Of a stretch of DNA of 64,000 bases, positions 1 through 10,880 are shown one piece after another. A program made the position numbers and the translations under genes. A model generated the notes under the pieces. It did no database searches. It had not been told where the DNA came from and saw only the letters and a program-made list of their open reading frames with translations. How positions within the stretch are numbered: position 1 is the stretch's first letter; every line of letters starts with the position of its first letter. The DNA is from Posidonia oceanica (lineage: Eukaryota > Streptophyta > Magnoliopsida > Alismatales > Posidoniaceae), in NCBI GenBank assembly GCA_037176725.1, contig JAZBRS010000050.1, positions 12,046,001 to 12,110,000 of the forward strand, given 5' to 3'.

Positions 1-1463
1 GGCGCCGGCCGCTCTTCCTCCGGACACTCTCCCCGGCAGAGCGAGCCCCGGACCACTCCCAGAGCTCCGGACGATCGCCGACGTTGCCCTCCGCCCGACT
101 GCGCACCCTCAGCCCCCCTGTGCCGACGGTCACGAGCTCCGGTGGCCAGCTGCTACAGCGCTCGTCACCGTCGGCCGACACTGTGCCTTTATTTTTGCAT
201 TTATATGGTTTTTAAGCGAATATTGCATATCTGTCTTAAGTTTCTGTCTTTTTACATTCCAGTCCTCATTTCATTTATTCTGCTTGGTTTTTAATTAAGT
301 ACTTTGCTAAATTGCATAATCTGTTCGTAGTTTTCTGTTTTTACAGTTTAGTCCATTCACTGTGCCTTTCAGTTGTAATATTTTGCATTTTAGCCCCTCT
401 ATTTTCGTTTTTTGCATGTAAGTCCTGCACTAAATCATTTCATTTAAATGCATTGACTTTACCATACTGCATTGCATCCTGGCCCCCTGCATGTTTTTAT
501 TTTTGCATTTAAGTCCCATGCACTGTAGCGACTTAGGATTTATTTTTTATTTTTGCATACTGCATTGCATATTTGCCCCTCTGCTTTATCATATTTGCAG
601 TTAGGTCCATTTTAAATGGACAGTAACTGTGTTGCATATATCTTGGCTTATTAAATTGCATTTTGACCCTGTATTTTCCAGAAATTGCACTGTGGTCCTG
701 TCATTTAAATTCCAGAGCATATTTTCCATACTAAATTGCATTTTCAGCCCCTGCATGATTTGAAAATCACACCTAGGTCCCTGCATGCTTTAAAAAATCA
801 TGTGAAAAGACCATTTTGCCCCTAGGTTGCATTTTAGCCCCTATGCCTACCAAATTTCATACAGACCTTCCACTAGTACCCCCAGACTCCCTAGGACCTT
901 GTTTTCTGGAAAATTTGCATTTTAGACCCTAGATTTTTTTCAAAATTGCACTCTGCCCCCTTTTGGTTTCAAAATCTCTTCCAAAACATACCCTCTTTTC
1001 AAAACACCTTTCTGAGCCTAGTTTTTTGCCAAATAGACCCTTGTCTTCCCCTGTTTTCAAAATCCTTTCCTGTGGAACCCTGTTTTCTGGGAAATTTGCA
1101 CTTTTAGCCCCTCTTCCTTTTCAAAATGCTTTCTGAACTCCTGGTTTTCCTCAAATTACTTCTCTTTGCTTTTCTTGCTTTTGCATGCATCCTGCACTCA
1201 TTTAGTCTTGCATTTTAGCATCTCCTTGCACACACTAAGCACTCCTAGCTCCCTTTCACTTGGGAGGACCCCTTTGCACATCCCTAGGACCTCCTGAACA
1301 CTTAGATCTGTTCTTCTCCCCTGTTCTGGCCCTTCTGCCTTGGAGCTGCGATATCTTCCAATCCGGCCGTCGGATCTTCTCAAGTGAGCTGCCCAAGCGA
1401 CCGCAGCGAAGCGCTCTTCAGCATAGACCAGACAGATTTCAGATCAGGCTCCCGGATTTCCTG

Positions 1464-2329
1464 GTATGTCCTCCTGAACCCCTGCATTGCATTCATTTGC
1501 ATGGCATTTGCACAGTTTTCCTTGTTTTCGCTTTCTGTCTCTTTGAGCATGTAGAATAGGACTTCCCCTTTCTGCTTGTCTATTCAAATCCTCGTTTCGC
1601 GTTTCCCTGTGTGTTTCGTGTTGCGTTCTCCCTGGATTTGCCACTTTATGTGACTTTCTTCCCCTTTTTCCACGATCCGATCGCATCGCGAGCTTTGGGC
1701 AGCATGCGAGACACACCGTGGAACGGTTTAGTGGGAAACAGTCGCAAAGAGGTGGTAATCCCTCCATTTGCCCCTTCTCCCCTCAGTAGGTCTTCACACC
1801 TACTCTGAGTGGTCCTAAACAACGTCTGTTCTTACACGCACGTTGTTTTGACTCCCCTTTGGCCACCTCTAATCTCTCTCTGCATTCTTGCATTTACAGG
1901 GCTTCTTCAAGGTTTTTTGCTTCGCTGTTTTGGCACCGTTTCGCGTGCCCGCCCTCGTTTTCGCCCCGTTTTGCGTGCCCATCTGTTTTCTCGTCTCGTT
2001 TTGCGTGGTTTCCTGTTTCCTTGTCCCGTTTTGCGTGTTGTCTTGCTTTCTCGCTTGTTTTGCATGCCGGTTTCATTCTCTCGCTCCGTTTTGCGTACCT
2101 TTCTGTTTTCTCGTCTCGTTTTGCGTAGTTTCCTGTTTTCTTGTCTCGTTTTGTGTGTTGTCTCGCTTTCTCGCTTGTTTCGCGTGCCGATTTCGCTTCT
2201 TTGCATCGTTTTGCGTGCCTTTCTCGTTTCTCGCCTCGTTTTGCGTGTTTTGCGCCGTTTTCCCTTGCATGTCGATTGCATTGCATGGTTTCCTCGCTGT
2301 TTTGCTTTCTCGCTTGCATTTGCATATAG
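1464..2329 (+). other. Candidate intron inside LTR of Z
   Basis: The donor reads TTCCTG|GTATG at 1464 and the acceptor TTTGCATATAG|GGC at 2329. Equivalent sites occur in the other five long LTR copies. The interior carries about 11 copies of a 30-bp unit with a GTTTTGCGTG core (about 1945-2255). Splicing is inferred from conserved sites, not shown. Confidence 0.5.
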
Positions 2330-2776
2330 GGCTGTGATGCTTACTGCCTGGAGTTCTCACGAGCTAGGTTACGCCTGGTTCGGAACACAGACAGCGTAGC
2401 TGAGCACTTAGAGAGCACGTTTACTTCCTTGCATCGTTTCTTCCCACTTAGAGCACTCCTTGAGCATACATTTAGGCATTCATAGGCACGTAGGCATTCA
2501 ATCCTGCATCTTTCTGCGTATGCGAGCGTAAGCCTAGAAAGACCGATTTTCGGGCGTGTCGGGGGTGCCTAATACCTTCCCCGCACGTAACAGGAGTCCT
2601 TACCCTGTCTTTTGGCCCGCAATGACCGTACCACCCTTATCCTAGGCTAGAGTCATCTCATTTGCATTTGTTTGCATTTGTTTCCTTTGCATCGCTTCGC
2701 TTTGCATTTATTGCTCGGTTTTGCGCGTTAATTCACGCATTACCCCGGTTTTCCTCGTCTTCCGTTAATATACGTG

Positions 2777-2786
2777 GTGGCGACTC
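2777..2786 (+). other. PBS-like decamer inside LTR of Z
   Basis: GTGGCGACTC is identical to the first ten bases at the true primer binding site junction (49122-49131). It lies 117 bp before the LTR end and is present at the equivalent place in all six long LTR copies. Confidence 0.55.
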
Positions 2787-2903
2787 TGATTTGTCTTATC
2801 TTTTCCTTTTCTCCTCGATTTTAAGTGTTTTTCGAGTTGAGCCTCTTCCTCGGATCTCAATCGCCGCTAAATAGCGAGCCTGGTTCCGATCGGGATCGCT
2901 ACA

Positions 2904-5121
2904 CCCGCCTACGCCGGGGAGACCTTTGCTTCTCTACCTCTCTACCACGCAGCATTCCATGGGCGCCGTCTTGGGCCAACATGACGAATCTAGTAGGAAG
3001 GAGCGCGCCATCTACTACCTGAGCAAGAAATTTAATGAATGCGAAGCCAGGTACACAACACTAGAGAAGACTTGCTTGTCACTTGTCTGGGCTGCACAGA
3101 AGCTGAGGCACTACATGATGGCATACCCAGTGCAGCTCTTATGCCGGCATGATCCCATCAAATTCCTCTTTCAGAAGCCGGCCATGGTGGGCAGATGTGC
3201 TAAGTGGCAGGTGTTATTGTCTCAGTACGACATCACCTTTGTCACACAGAAATCCATGAAGGGTCAAGCAATGGCAGACCATCTTGCCGACCTTCCTCTG
3301 CCTGAATACCAACCCCTCCAGACACAGTTCCCTGATGAAGACATTCTCTTTGCAATGGAGGACTCTGAGCAAAAAAATCCTGAAGAACTAGAGGAATGGC
3401 AGCTCTACTTTGACGGTGCGGTCAACAAGAAGGGCTGAGGCGTAGGCGCAGTGCTGACCACGCCCCAAGGACAGATGACTCCTTTTGCAAGGAAGCTGAC
3501 TTTCACCTGCACAAACAATGAAGCAGAATACGAAGCATGCATCCTGGGGTTGAAAGTCGCCCTCGAGCATGAGGCGCAGAAGCTGCATATGCACGGCGAT
3601 GCCATGCTGGTAATTTCTCAAGTGAACGGCGAATGGAAGACAAAAGATCCCAAGCTTGTGCCGTATCACGAACACCTGCTGAGGTTGATGGAAGAATTCA
3701 AGAGCATCCGCTTCACGTACCTGAACAGAGCGAAGAACGCGTATGCAGACGCACTAGTAACTCTGGCATCCTGGCTCACTATATCAGAAGACAGCACTGT
3801 GGATGTATCAGTCACTCGCATTGAGCAGCCCGCATACTGCATGAGCATAGAAGAAGCGAATCCCGCAGAGGGGCAGCCCTGGTATCAAGACATAAAATCT
3901 TTCCTGGAGTCTGGTAACTTTCCTCCTGATACCACGGCAGCAGACAAGAGAACTTTGGCGCGCCTGGCGTCAAAGTATGTGTTAGGGGCCGGGCAGCTGT
4001 ACAGAAGGTCATACAATCAGATGCTACTACGCTGCCTGAACAAATCAGAGGCTGACACGCTGATGCTTCAAGTGCATGCGGGGACTTGTGGCCCGCACAT
4101 GAACGGCGTCCTCCTGGCCAAGAAGATCATGCTTCAAGGTTATTTCTGGCAGACCATGAAAGCCGACTGCTGCCGGTTCGTGCGTAGATGCCACAACTGT
4201 CAGATTCATGGCAACTTCATCAAGGCCCCTCCACATCAGCTGCACAACATGTCTTCGCCATGGCCTTTCTCCACCTGGGGGATCGATGTCATCGGCGCCA
4301 TCCACCCCGCTGCTTCAAATGGTCATCGTTACATTCTGGTAGCGATCGATTACTTTACCAAGTGGGTGGAAGCGGCCTCTTACAGGACGGTCACCGCTGC
4401 GGCGACAGAAAAATTTATCAGAAACAATATTGTTGCCCGGTATGGGGTCCCGTACTCTGTCATCTCGGATAACGGCTCAAATTTTATTGCCAAAAGGATC
4501 GAAGAATACCTGCAAAGTCTCAAGATCAAGCACCATCGATCCTCGCCTTATCGGCCTCAGATGAACGGAGCAGTGGAATCTGCAAACAAGAACATTGTCA
4601 AGATCCTGAAGAAAATGGCAGAAATCCACAAGGATTGGCACGATAAGCTCCCGTACGCGCTCTGGGCGTACAGGACATCAATCCGGACCTCTACAGGAGC
4701 CACCCCGTACTCTCTGGTGTACGGCATGGAAGCGGTGTTACCTGTTGAAGTGGAGATCCCCTCTCTGCGGATCCTGCGGGAAGCTGAGTTGGAAGAAGCA
4801 GAATGGGTCGAAGACCGCTGCATCCAACTGAACCTAATTGATGAGCGCAGGTTGCAAGCCATGCACAACGCTCACTGCTATCAGAAGCGGATGGCCAGAG
4901 CATTCTTGAAGAAGGTCCAGCCCAGAAGCTTTCAGCCAGGGGACCTTGTCTTGCGCGCCATTCATCTGCCTGACGGTCGAGCGAAATTCCGACCCAATTG
5001 GCGTGGCCCCTTTGTGGTCAAGTAGATCTTTTCGGGAGGCGCTGTGACTCTTGAGGATATGGACCAGATTGAGCAGTCTGAGCCCGTCAACCTCTGCTAT
5101 CTCAAGAAGTACTATCAGTAG
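2904..5121 (+). pseudogene. pol: pol 3' part of A: RNase H, second RNase H, integrase
   Basis: One reading frame is 5'-truncated by the Z insertion and broken by TGA (3436-3438) and TAG (5023-5025); it would end at 5119-5121. Domain order: degenerate RNase H (about 2920-3330, with KKFNECEARYTTLEKTC), second RNase H (about 3395-3800, FDGAVNKKG, then NNEAEYEAC, then NAYADAL), integrase (about 4000-5121). The integrase keeps its H-H-C-C zinc site (4070-4200) and its catalytic triad: Asp 4285-4287, Asp 4468-4470 (ISDNGSNF) and Glu 4576-4578. There is no chromodomain; the end has the usual RGPFVVK segment. Copy E has CGA and CAG at the two stop positions, so both stops are C-to-T changes. The dual RNase H is diagnostic of Tat-lineage elements. 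Confidence 0.92.
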
Positions 5122-6625
5122 CCGAAAGCGGCCCCGTTGCAGATGCCCTTCTCCCACTTGCATTTTCATTCTCGCCTTCTTGCTTCAACTCTGTTTCAAA
5201 TCATCATCGTCATCCTTTCAACTCTTACATCCCTATTCAAATCATCATCATCGTCATCCTTTCAGCTCTTGCCCCCTTTCTTTTCGAATCATCATCGTCA
5301 TTCTCTCAAGCATTGCATCTTTTGCCCGGTGATGACAACCGGAAGTGCTTGCCTGCTCTGGAAAGAGTCACCCTGCCTCACCCGGCACTACTTAGATGTC
5401 TTAGCAAGTGAGGGAGCCACCACCAACGAGGACAGGCAAACTGTCTAATCTCGTAAGGACATACACCTCTGAGGGAGAAAAATGTCAGGATGTGAGTCTG
5501 AAAAAGGTGAGAGTAGACATCTAGGCTTGGGCACGTCCAAGGAACAGAAGACGAAGACACAGGCCGGCCCTAGAGATAGGGGTGTGCAGTCTAACCCTGT
5601 TCCTTCTACCCATCACACAGCAGACCCAAAGCCTAAATCTATTACAATTCAAGCTCCCTCCTTTTGCCACCAAAATGGGGATAGCAGAAGCCTAAAAAAA
5701 AAAAAAAAAGAGAGAAAAAAAAGGAATCAATCAAAAAAAAGAGATAGAACAAAAAACCCAAAAAAAAAAGGGAGGAAAAAGCAAGCAAAAAACAAAAAAA
5801 AAAAGAAGAAAAGGGCAAGTTGCAGCCCGAAAATACAGGCACCGTTATCCCCTATACCATCACTTGAGATCCCCAGGGAGTTAAGCTTAAAAAGGGTCTA
5901 CCACATCCCTCCAAGAGCAACACTTACCCTTCTTCTAGCTAGGGGCAGAAAAAGGACTGCATACCCATGAGGGAGAAACCTTTCAAAAAAGAGAGAGCTG
6001 AAAGAATAGGTGTAGGTCCTGAAAGCGCAGCCAGTAGCCTGTCCTCACCATATCACCACCTGTATAATGCCAACAACCTGTTCCGGAGTGCCACCAATAA
6101 GCCGAGAGTCTGAGTAGGACCCAGTGAGTCAAGGACCACTCCCTTCCTTTGTAGCAGGCACCGAAGCACTCCGTATGCTGAGGGCACTCAAGCATACTCA
6201 TATAGCCAAGCATACTCATTCATCCAATACTACTCATCTTCATAAGCATAGCACTTGCATCCTGCATACATGCATCCTCTTCTGTCATTTCTTTTCTCGT
6301 CAATCATTTCGCTCTGCAACACGCTCCGGCCCTGAGACAGTACTTCTCCCCAGCAGAGCGCGTCGACGACTCTCAAGCTGCGCTGGTCTAGATCTCCTGC
6401 CAGCCCTCGCCCCCGTGTCCGCAAGACTGCCGCAGAATCCCTTTGCTTATCTGTGCTTAACTGCTATGTTCTGTTATCAACTGCTAAATGCATATGCAAC
6501 TACATTTTTCAGCTTCAGACTTTGTCTTCTATCAAAGATTATATGCCTGCGAGATCTGACTGTTTACTGATAGCAGGTACACTCAAGCTTTGCATCCATC
6601 AGCCTCTACCTCTGAAATCAGCGCA
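5122..6625 (+). other. Spacer between integrase and third ORF of A
   Basis: Non-coding. It holds degenerate ATCATCATCGTC-type repeats (5190-5310), a block of about 100 nt (5322-5422, GCCCGGTGATGA onward) also found in E (59509-59609) and C (35281-35388), and an A-rich tract (about 5692-5815). It also holds a stretch shared with E that starts CTGAGACAGTA (near 6330) and a candidate 3' splice site TGATAGCAG|GTAC near 6576, about 50 nt before the ATG of the third ORF. The overlapping lysine-rich open frame (5482-5970) is a by-product of the A-rich tract. Confidence 0.6.
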
Positions 6626-7828
6626 ATGGGCTTCCCTATTCTGCTAACTCCTGCACATTGCTCGGAAGCCCTGCGAGAATGGATCGGCAGGCTCACTCAA
6701 GTAGACTGTGAAAAGCTGCGCCTGTGGGGCATACCAACCAAACTGCTGAAGGCTGCTGATGTGGAAGTCAGCCGCCACCTTCTGTGTGCCGCCGCAAGAT
6801 TCTGGAAACCGGCGCACCACGTCTTCCGCTTTGGCAAGACTGAATTGACACCTACACTGGAAGAGGTGCGTCGGATCTGCGGCTTTTCAAAGATCATGGG
6901 GCCGCCAGTCTTTATGAGGCGCAATGGATATCTCCAGGTCCTAAGCCAGCTGACTGGGCTATCCACTCGAACCTGCCAACAGAAGCTAATCTGCACCAGT
7001 GGACCAGAGCCCATGCTTCGCCTTGCACACTTCGATGATATCATGAACAAGCGTGCTGACCTCGGAGATGAGCTGTGGCTCCGAGGGTTTGTCATCCGCT
7101 TTCTGGGCGAGCTGATCTTTACTCATGGCCGACTGACAGTGGCCATCGAGGTCGCAGAGATTGCGCTAGCTGTGGTGACCCAGCACATAGACCTGGCACC
7201 AGTTGTCTTGGCAGAGACCTATCGCGGGCTAGACCGCATTTCTCATCGCTGCCGCCACTTCCACGGTTGCGGAGCACTCATACAAGTCTGGCTGACTGCG
7301 CACTTAGAGATGGACTTCCTGCGCCCTCAAGTACATGCTTTCGAAGCATACTGCAGCAGCGCCCGTACCAGAGCAGACAAGAGCGTCAAAGAAGAGTACG
7401 AGAGGCTGTCAGCACTGACTGACGACGCTGTGACCTGGCGTATCGTCCCCTCTGCAGCCGATCCATTCACTGTCTTTTTCAGCGCGCGCGACACGCAGCT
7501 GATCGTTCTTCCAGGCTTCACAGCAGGCGTAGAGTACCACCCAATCAGGGTCATGCGCCAGTTCGGCTTCTAGCAGGGCGCCTTCATCAACAGTACAGCG
7601 CCCAAGCTTCTACAGATGTACCCTCTCAGCACAACTGCCCCAACCAAAAAGCTTGCTAGTCTGATGCAGCATGGGGTCCGATCTACAGACATTGCAGCTA
7701 TGAGAGGTGTAGGATGCACCCCTGAATATGAAGCTGAAGTCCGACAGCTCTGGCCTATCACTGAAGTCCCGCCAGGCGGTCCCTGGTTCCCCGACTCCAG
7801 GCAGTCGAAGAAGGCCCGAACTGACTAG
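6626..7828 (+). pseudogene. Third ORF of A, DUF7745/plant-mobile-domain-like, one stop
   Basis: 401 codons from ATG 6626 to TAG 7828, interrupted once by TAG at 7571-7573 where E has CGG. Length and frame are otherwise identical to the intact E copy. The N-terminal third has the family hallmarks: FWKPAHHVFRFG followed by ELTPTLEEVRRICGF. This resembles the DUF7745 domain, related to the plant mobile domain found in transposons and in some silencing-associated plant proteins. The C-terminus is basic (KKARTD). There is no zinc finger, signal peptide or membrane segment. Many differences from E look synonymous, which suggests past protein-level selection. Function unknown; the domain call is from memory of the family pattern. 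Confidence 0.8.
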
Positions 7829-8130
7829 GCCCTTGTGCAACCATCATGTGGTCTTCTTTCGGATTATGCTGTACATTTCTGGCCTGCCATAGGCATTGTA
7901 CTCATCAAGCTTTAATCAATGAAAACTGTTTCTGCTATCTGCTTGCACATCAATACTCTTTGCTGCATTGCATATCATTATCATCATCATCTTGGGCCCT
8001 CTAACCAGACTTGCAGGCATCACAACGCAGCAAAGTCCTCAGCACCCAATCCGGAGTCCAGAGCCTCTACGGACCCTCGTCGTTAAGCTACGCCATCTGG
8101 CGTCCCCGGCTGGTCGCCCCCAGCTGGATC
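7829..8130 (+). other. Spacer after third ORF of A
   Basis: Non-coding, CAT/ATC-rich, with a block (about 8000-8100) shared with E (62020-62120) that includes TTGGGCCCT and the ACAACGCAG motif. No gene seen. Confidence 0.5.
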
Positions 8131-9240
8131 AAAATTCCCTTGTGGGCTGGCACCCCAAACTGCTCGGCGGAAGGTCCGTCAACCTGTCACTCTTCTCAGC
8201 TGGTCATCCCCAGCTGAGTCCCCAGTTGGCCGTCCCCAGCTGGATCACTCTTCTGCGGGCTGGCACCCCAAACTGCCCGGCGAAAGGTCCGTCAACCTGT
8301 CATCATCCTCAGCTGATCATCCCCAGCTGAGTCCCTCGCGGGCTGGCAACCCAAACTGCTCGGCGAAAGGTCCGTCAACCTGTCATCCTCCTCAGCTGAT
8401 CATCCCCAGCTGAGTCCCTTGCGGGCTGGCACCCCAAACTGCTCGGCGATGGGTTCGTCAACCTATCATCCATCCACTCACTCATTTATCTTTGCATCCT
8501 GATGCCAGGGGCGCTTCGGCCATCCCCTGGTATCATCCTGATACCAGGGGCATCTTTTGGCTGCCCTACGGTATCATCCCCAGCTGATCATCCTCAGCTG
8601 AATCCTCTGCGGGCTGGCACCCCAAACTGCCCGGCGAAAGGTCCGTCAACCTGACACTCTTCTCGGCTGGTCATCCCCAGCTGAGTCCCTAGCTGATCGC
8701 CCTCAGCTGAGTCACCAGTTGGTCGTCCCCAGCTGGATCACTGTCTTCTGCGGGCTGGCACCCCAAACTGCTCGGCGGAAGGTCCGTCAACCTGTCACTC
8801 TTTTCGGCCGGTCATCCCCAGCTGAGTCCCCAGTTGGTCGTCCCCAGCTGGATCACTGTCTTCTGCGGGCTGGCACCCCAAACTGCTTGGCGAAAGGTCT
8901 GTCAACCTGACATCCTCCTCAGCTGGTCACTCTCAGCTGAGTCCCTTGCGGGCTGGTACCCCAAACTACTCGTCTGACAAGCACGACACTCTTGTCATCA
9001 CTCTCTGCTTTCGATGCCAAGGACGCGCTGGCCAACCCCTGGTGTCATCCCGACACCAGGGGCATCTTTTGATCGCCCCTCGGTATCATTCCTTCCCTCT
9101 TTCCCCCATGACGTTCCTGGCGTCATGGGATGATTTCTTCTCATCATTCCCTTACCCCTTCTTTGCCGGCCGATAAGTCCGATATCTTATCATTCTCATC
9201 ATTCCCTCATCCCCTCTTTGCCGGCCGATAAGTCCGATAT
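8131..9240 (+). repeat. Hairpin array 1 of A
   Basis: Repeated short inverted repeats in units of roughly 60-100 bp. Typical pieces are GGCACCCCAAACTGCC (GGCA/TGCC), CAGCTG-flanked loops, long CCAGGGG/CCCCTGG hairpins (8505-8585 and 9020-9090), a perfect 9-bp stem CCCATGACG 9105-9113 / CGTCATGGG 9121-9129 and GATAAG 9172-9177 / CTTATC 9186-9191. Open frames here are repeat artefacts. Confidence 0.75.
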
Positions 9241-9241
9241 C

Positions 9242-9715
9242 TTATCAATCAACACTTCTCATCATGATCTCATCCCCCTCTTTAGATTAATTTCTCATCA
9301 TGATCTCATCCCCCTCTTTAGATTAATTTCTCATCATGATCTCATCCCCCTCTTTAGCTTAGCTTCTCATCATGATCTCATCCCCCTCTTTAGCTTAAAT
9401 TCTCATCATGATCTCATCCCCCTCTTTAGCTTAAATTCTCATCATGATCTCATCCCCCTCTTTAGCTTAATTTCTCATCATAATCTCATCCCCCTCTTTA
9501 GCTTAGCTTCTCATCATGATCTCATCCCCCTCTTTAGCTTAATTTCTCATCATGATCTCATCCCCCTCTTTAGCTTAGCTTCTCATCATGATCTCATCCC
9601 CCTCTTTAGCCTAATTTTTCATCATGATCTCATCCCCCTCTTTAGTTTAATTTCTCATCATGATCTCATCCCCCTCTTTAGATTAACTTCTCATCATTAC
9701 CTCATCCCCTCTTTG
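9242..9715 (+). repeat. 36-bp tandem array of A
   Basis: About 13 near-identical 36-bp units containing CTCATCATGATCTCATCC and CCCTCTTTAG. Because 36 is a multiple of three, the array gives a repetitive open frame (9218-9754, 12-residue period) that is not a supported gene. The array is bounded on both sides by the GATAAG...CTTATC hairpin. Confidence 0.9.
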
Positions 9716-9774
9716 CCGGCCGATAAGTCCGATATCTTATCGTTCTCATCATGATCTCGTCCCCTCTTATCAAC

Positions 9775-9950
9775 AATCAATCACTCGTGCTAGGCTGATA
9801 TCCGAAACTATCAATCATCAATCAATCACTCGTGCTAGGCTGATATCCGAAACTATCAATCATCAATCAATCAAACTCGTGCTAGGCTGATATCCGAAAC
9901 TATCAACAATCAATCACTCTCAGGCTGATAACCTAAACTATCTTCTGGCC
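9775..9950 (+). repeat. About 46-bp tandem repeat with GATA/TATC hairpin
   Basis: Three to four units containing CACTCGTGCTAGGCTGATAT and an ACTATCAA segment; each includes a GATA...TATC mini-stem. Transitional to the structured array that follows. Confidence 0.75.
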
Positions 9951-10005
9951 GATCCATGGTTGGCCCGCAGTTGTGTTATACGGCTGACATCCAGTAACTG
10001 TCCCT

Positions 10006-10112
10006 CGTAATTGCACCTTTCCAGTTGATAGGTCTGTAAACTATCCGCCGGTTGACAGGACGTAAACTGTCGCTCCAGTTGATAGGTCTGTAAACTATCG
10101 CGTGCAATTACG
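10006..10112 (+). repeat. Branched block 1
   Basis: Outer stem CGTAATTGCAC (10006-10016) with GTGCAATTACG (10102-10112), 11 bp perfect. Inner stems: GATAG 10027-10031/CTATC 10041-10045; GACAG 10054-10058/CTGTC 10067-10071; GATAG 10081-10085/CTATC 10095-10099. The preceding linker is GACA 9986-9989/TGTC 9999-10002. Confidence 0.9.
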
Positions 10113-10142
10113 TTATACGGCTGACATCCAGTAACTGTCCCT

Positions 10143-10273
10143 TGCAATTGCGGTTTCCAGTTGATAGGTCTGTAAACTATCCTCCAGTTGATAGGTCTGT
10201 AAACTATCCGCCGGTTGACAGGACCGTAAACTGTCGTTAGGCTGATATTCCTAAACTATCACCAGCAATTGCA
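10143..10273 (+). repeat. Branched block 2
   Basis: Outer stem TGCAATTGC (10143-10151) with GCAATTGCA (10265-10273), 9 bp; each arm is also nearly self-palindromic. Inner stems: GATAG/CTATC at 10163 and at 10190, GACAG 10217-10221/CTGTC 10231-10235, GATA 10244-10247/TATC 10257-10260. The preceding linker is GACA 10123-10126/TGTC 10136-10139. Confidence 0.88.
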
Positions 10274-10303
10274 TTATACGGCTGATATCCAGTAACTATC
10301 CCT

Positions 10304-10438
10304 CATCATTGCGCGTTTCCAGTTGATAGGTCTGTAAACTATCCGCCGGTTGACAGGACCGTAAACTGTCGCCCCAGTTGATAGGTCTGTAAACTATCCA
10401 CCAGTTGGTAGGACTGTAAACTACCACGCGCAATGATG
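10304..10438 (+). repeat. Branched block 3
   Basis: Outer stem CATCATTGCGCGT (10304-10316) with ACGCGCAATGATG (10426-10438), 13 bp perfect. Inner stems: GATAG/CTATC (10325), GACAG 10352-10356/CTGTC 10366-10370, GATAG/CTATC (10380), GGTAG 10407-10411/CTACC 10421-10425. The linker before it is GATA 10284-10287/TATC 10297-10300. Confidence 0.9.
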
Positions 10439-10468
10439 TTATACGGCTGACATCCAGTAACTGTCCCT

Positions 10469-10597
10469 CGCAATGCCGTTTCCAGTTGATAGGACTGTAA
10501 ACTATCCTCCAGTTGATAGGTCTGTAAACTATCCGCCGGTTGACAGGGCCGTAAACTGTCGCTCCAGATGATAGACTGTAAACTATCCGGCATTGCG
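10469..10597 (+). repeat. Branched block 4
   Basis: Outer stem CGCAATGCCG (10469-10478) with CGGCATTGCG (10588-10597), 10 bp perfect. Inner stems: GATAG/CTATC at 10488, 10515 and 10570, GACAG 10542-10546/CTGTC 10556-10560. The linker before it is GACA 10449-10452/TGTC 10462-10465. Confidence 0.9.
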
Positions 10598-10627
10598 TTA
10601 TACGGCTGATATCCAGTAACTATCACT

Positions 10628-10760
10628 CATGGTTTGTGGTTTCCGGTTGACAGGACCGTAAACTGTCGCTCCAGTTGATAGGTCTGTAAACTATCCACCG
10701 GTTGACAGGACCGTAAACTGTCGTTAGGCTGATACTCCTAAACTATCACCCACAACCATG
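10628..10760 (+). repeat. Branched block 5
   Basis: Outer stem CATGGTTTGTGG (10628-10639) with CCACAACCATG (10750-10760), 11 bp with one bulged T. Inner stems: GACAG/CTGTC at 10649 and 10704, GATAG/CTATC at 10677, GATA 10731-10734/TATC 10744-10747. The linker before it is GATA 10608-10611/TATC 10621-10624. Confidence 0.88.
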
Positions 10761-10880
10761 TTATACGGCTGATATCCAGTAACTATCACTCACAACTGCT
10801 CCGGTTGACAGGACCGTAAACTGTCACTCCCGGTTGATAGGACCGTAAACTATCCGGACGATAAGCCCGTCACCTTATCA

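Larger units (their letters stand above)
1..2903 (+). mobile_element. LTR of element Z (3' half), inserted in element A
   Basis: This is the downstream half of a Tat/Ogre-like LTR. It ends ...GGGATCGCTACA at 2903, exactly where homology to the LTRs ending at 17332 and 49121 stops. The next base starts RNase H coding sequence matching 57090 onward, so Z sits inside the pol of element A. Going downstream it holds a GC-rich stretch (1-180), a T-rich tract with many TTGCATTT motifs (180-1250), a candidate intron (1464-2329), a conserved block (2520-2640) and a PBS-like decamer (2777-2786). Whether it is a solo LTR or the 3' LTR of a complete element cannot be decided because the left side is outside the window. 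Confidence 0.85.
9920..10880 (+). repeat. Tandem multi-branched inverted-repeat array of A
   Basis: Five consecutive closed blocks (listed separately), each an outer inverted repeat around three or four 5-bp hairpins. A linker hairpin of the form CTGAYATCCAGTAACTRTC separates blocks. Inner hairpins share a loop (NNCNGTAAA) but use different stems: GATAG/CTATC, GACAG/CTGTC, GGTAG/CTACC, GATA/TATC. Outer stems differ in every block. A sixth, unclosed block and a GATAAG 10860-10865 / CTTATC 10874-10879 hairpin end the array. It lies between the third ORF and the polypurine tract, so it would be in the genomic RNA. Confidence 0.9.

Noticed and set aside
1888..2337. Cys/Phe-rich open frames in the LTRs (also 16016-16766, 28158-28928, 37277-38214)
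   Set aside because: They translate the 30-bp tandem array, which stays open in several frames on both strands.
2560..2620. tRNA or small RNA gene in the conserved LTR block
   Set aside because: No cloverleaf or A/B boxes found; it fits a simple hairpin conserved with the LTR.
5482..5970. Lys-rich 162-residue frame after integrase
   Set aside because: Created by the A-rich tract; not conserved in E.
9218..9754. 178-residue open frame
   Set aside because: Pure product of the 36-bp tandem array (12-residue period); no homologue in E or C.
9920..10880. CRISPR array
   Set aside because: Repeats are palindromic and contiguous, spacers are not unique, and the context is a plant retrotransposon.
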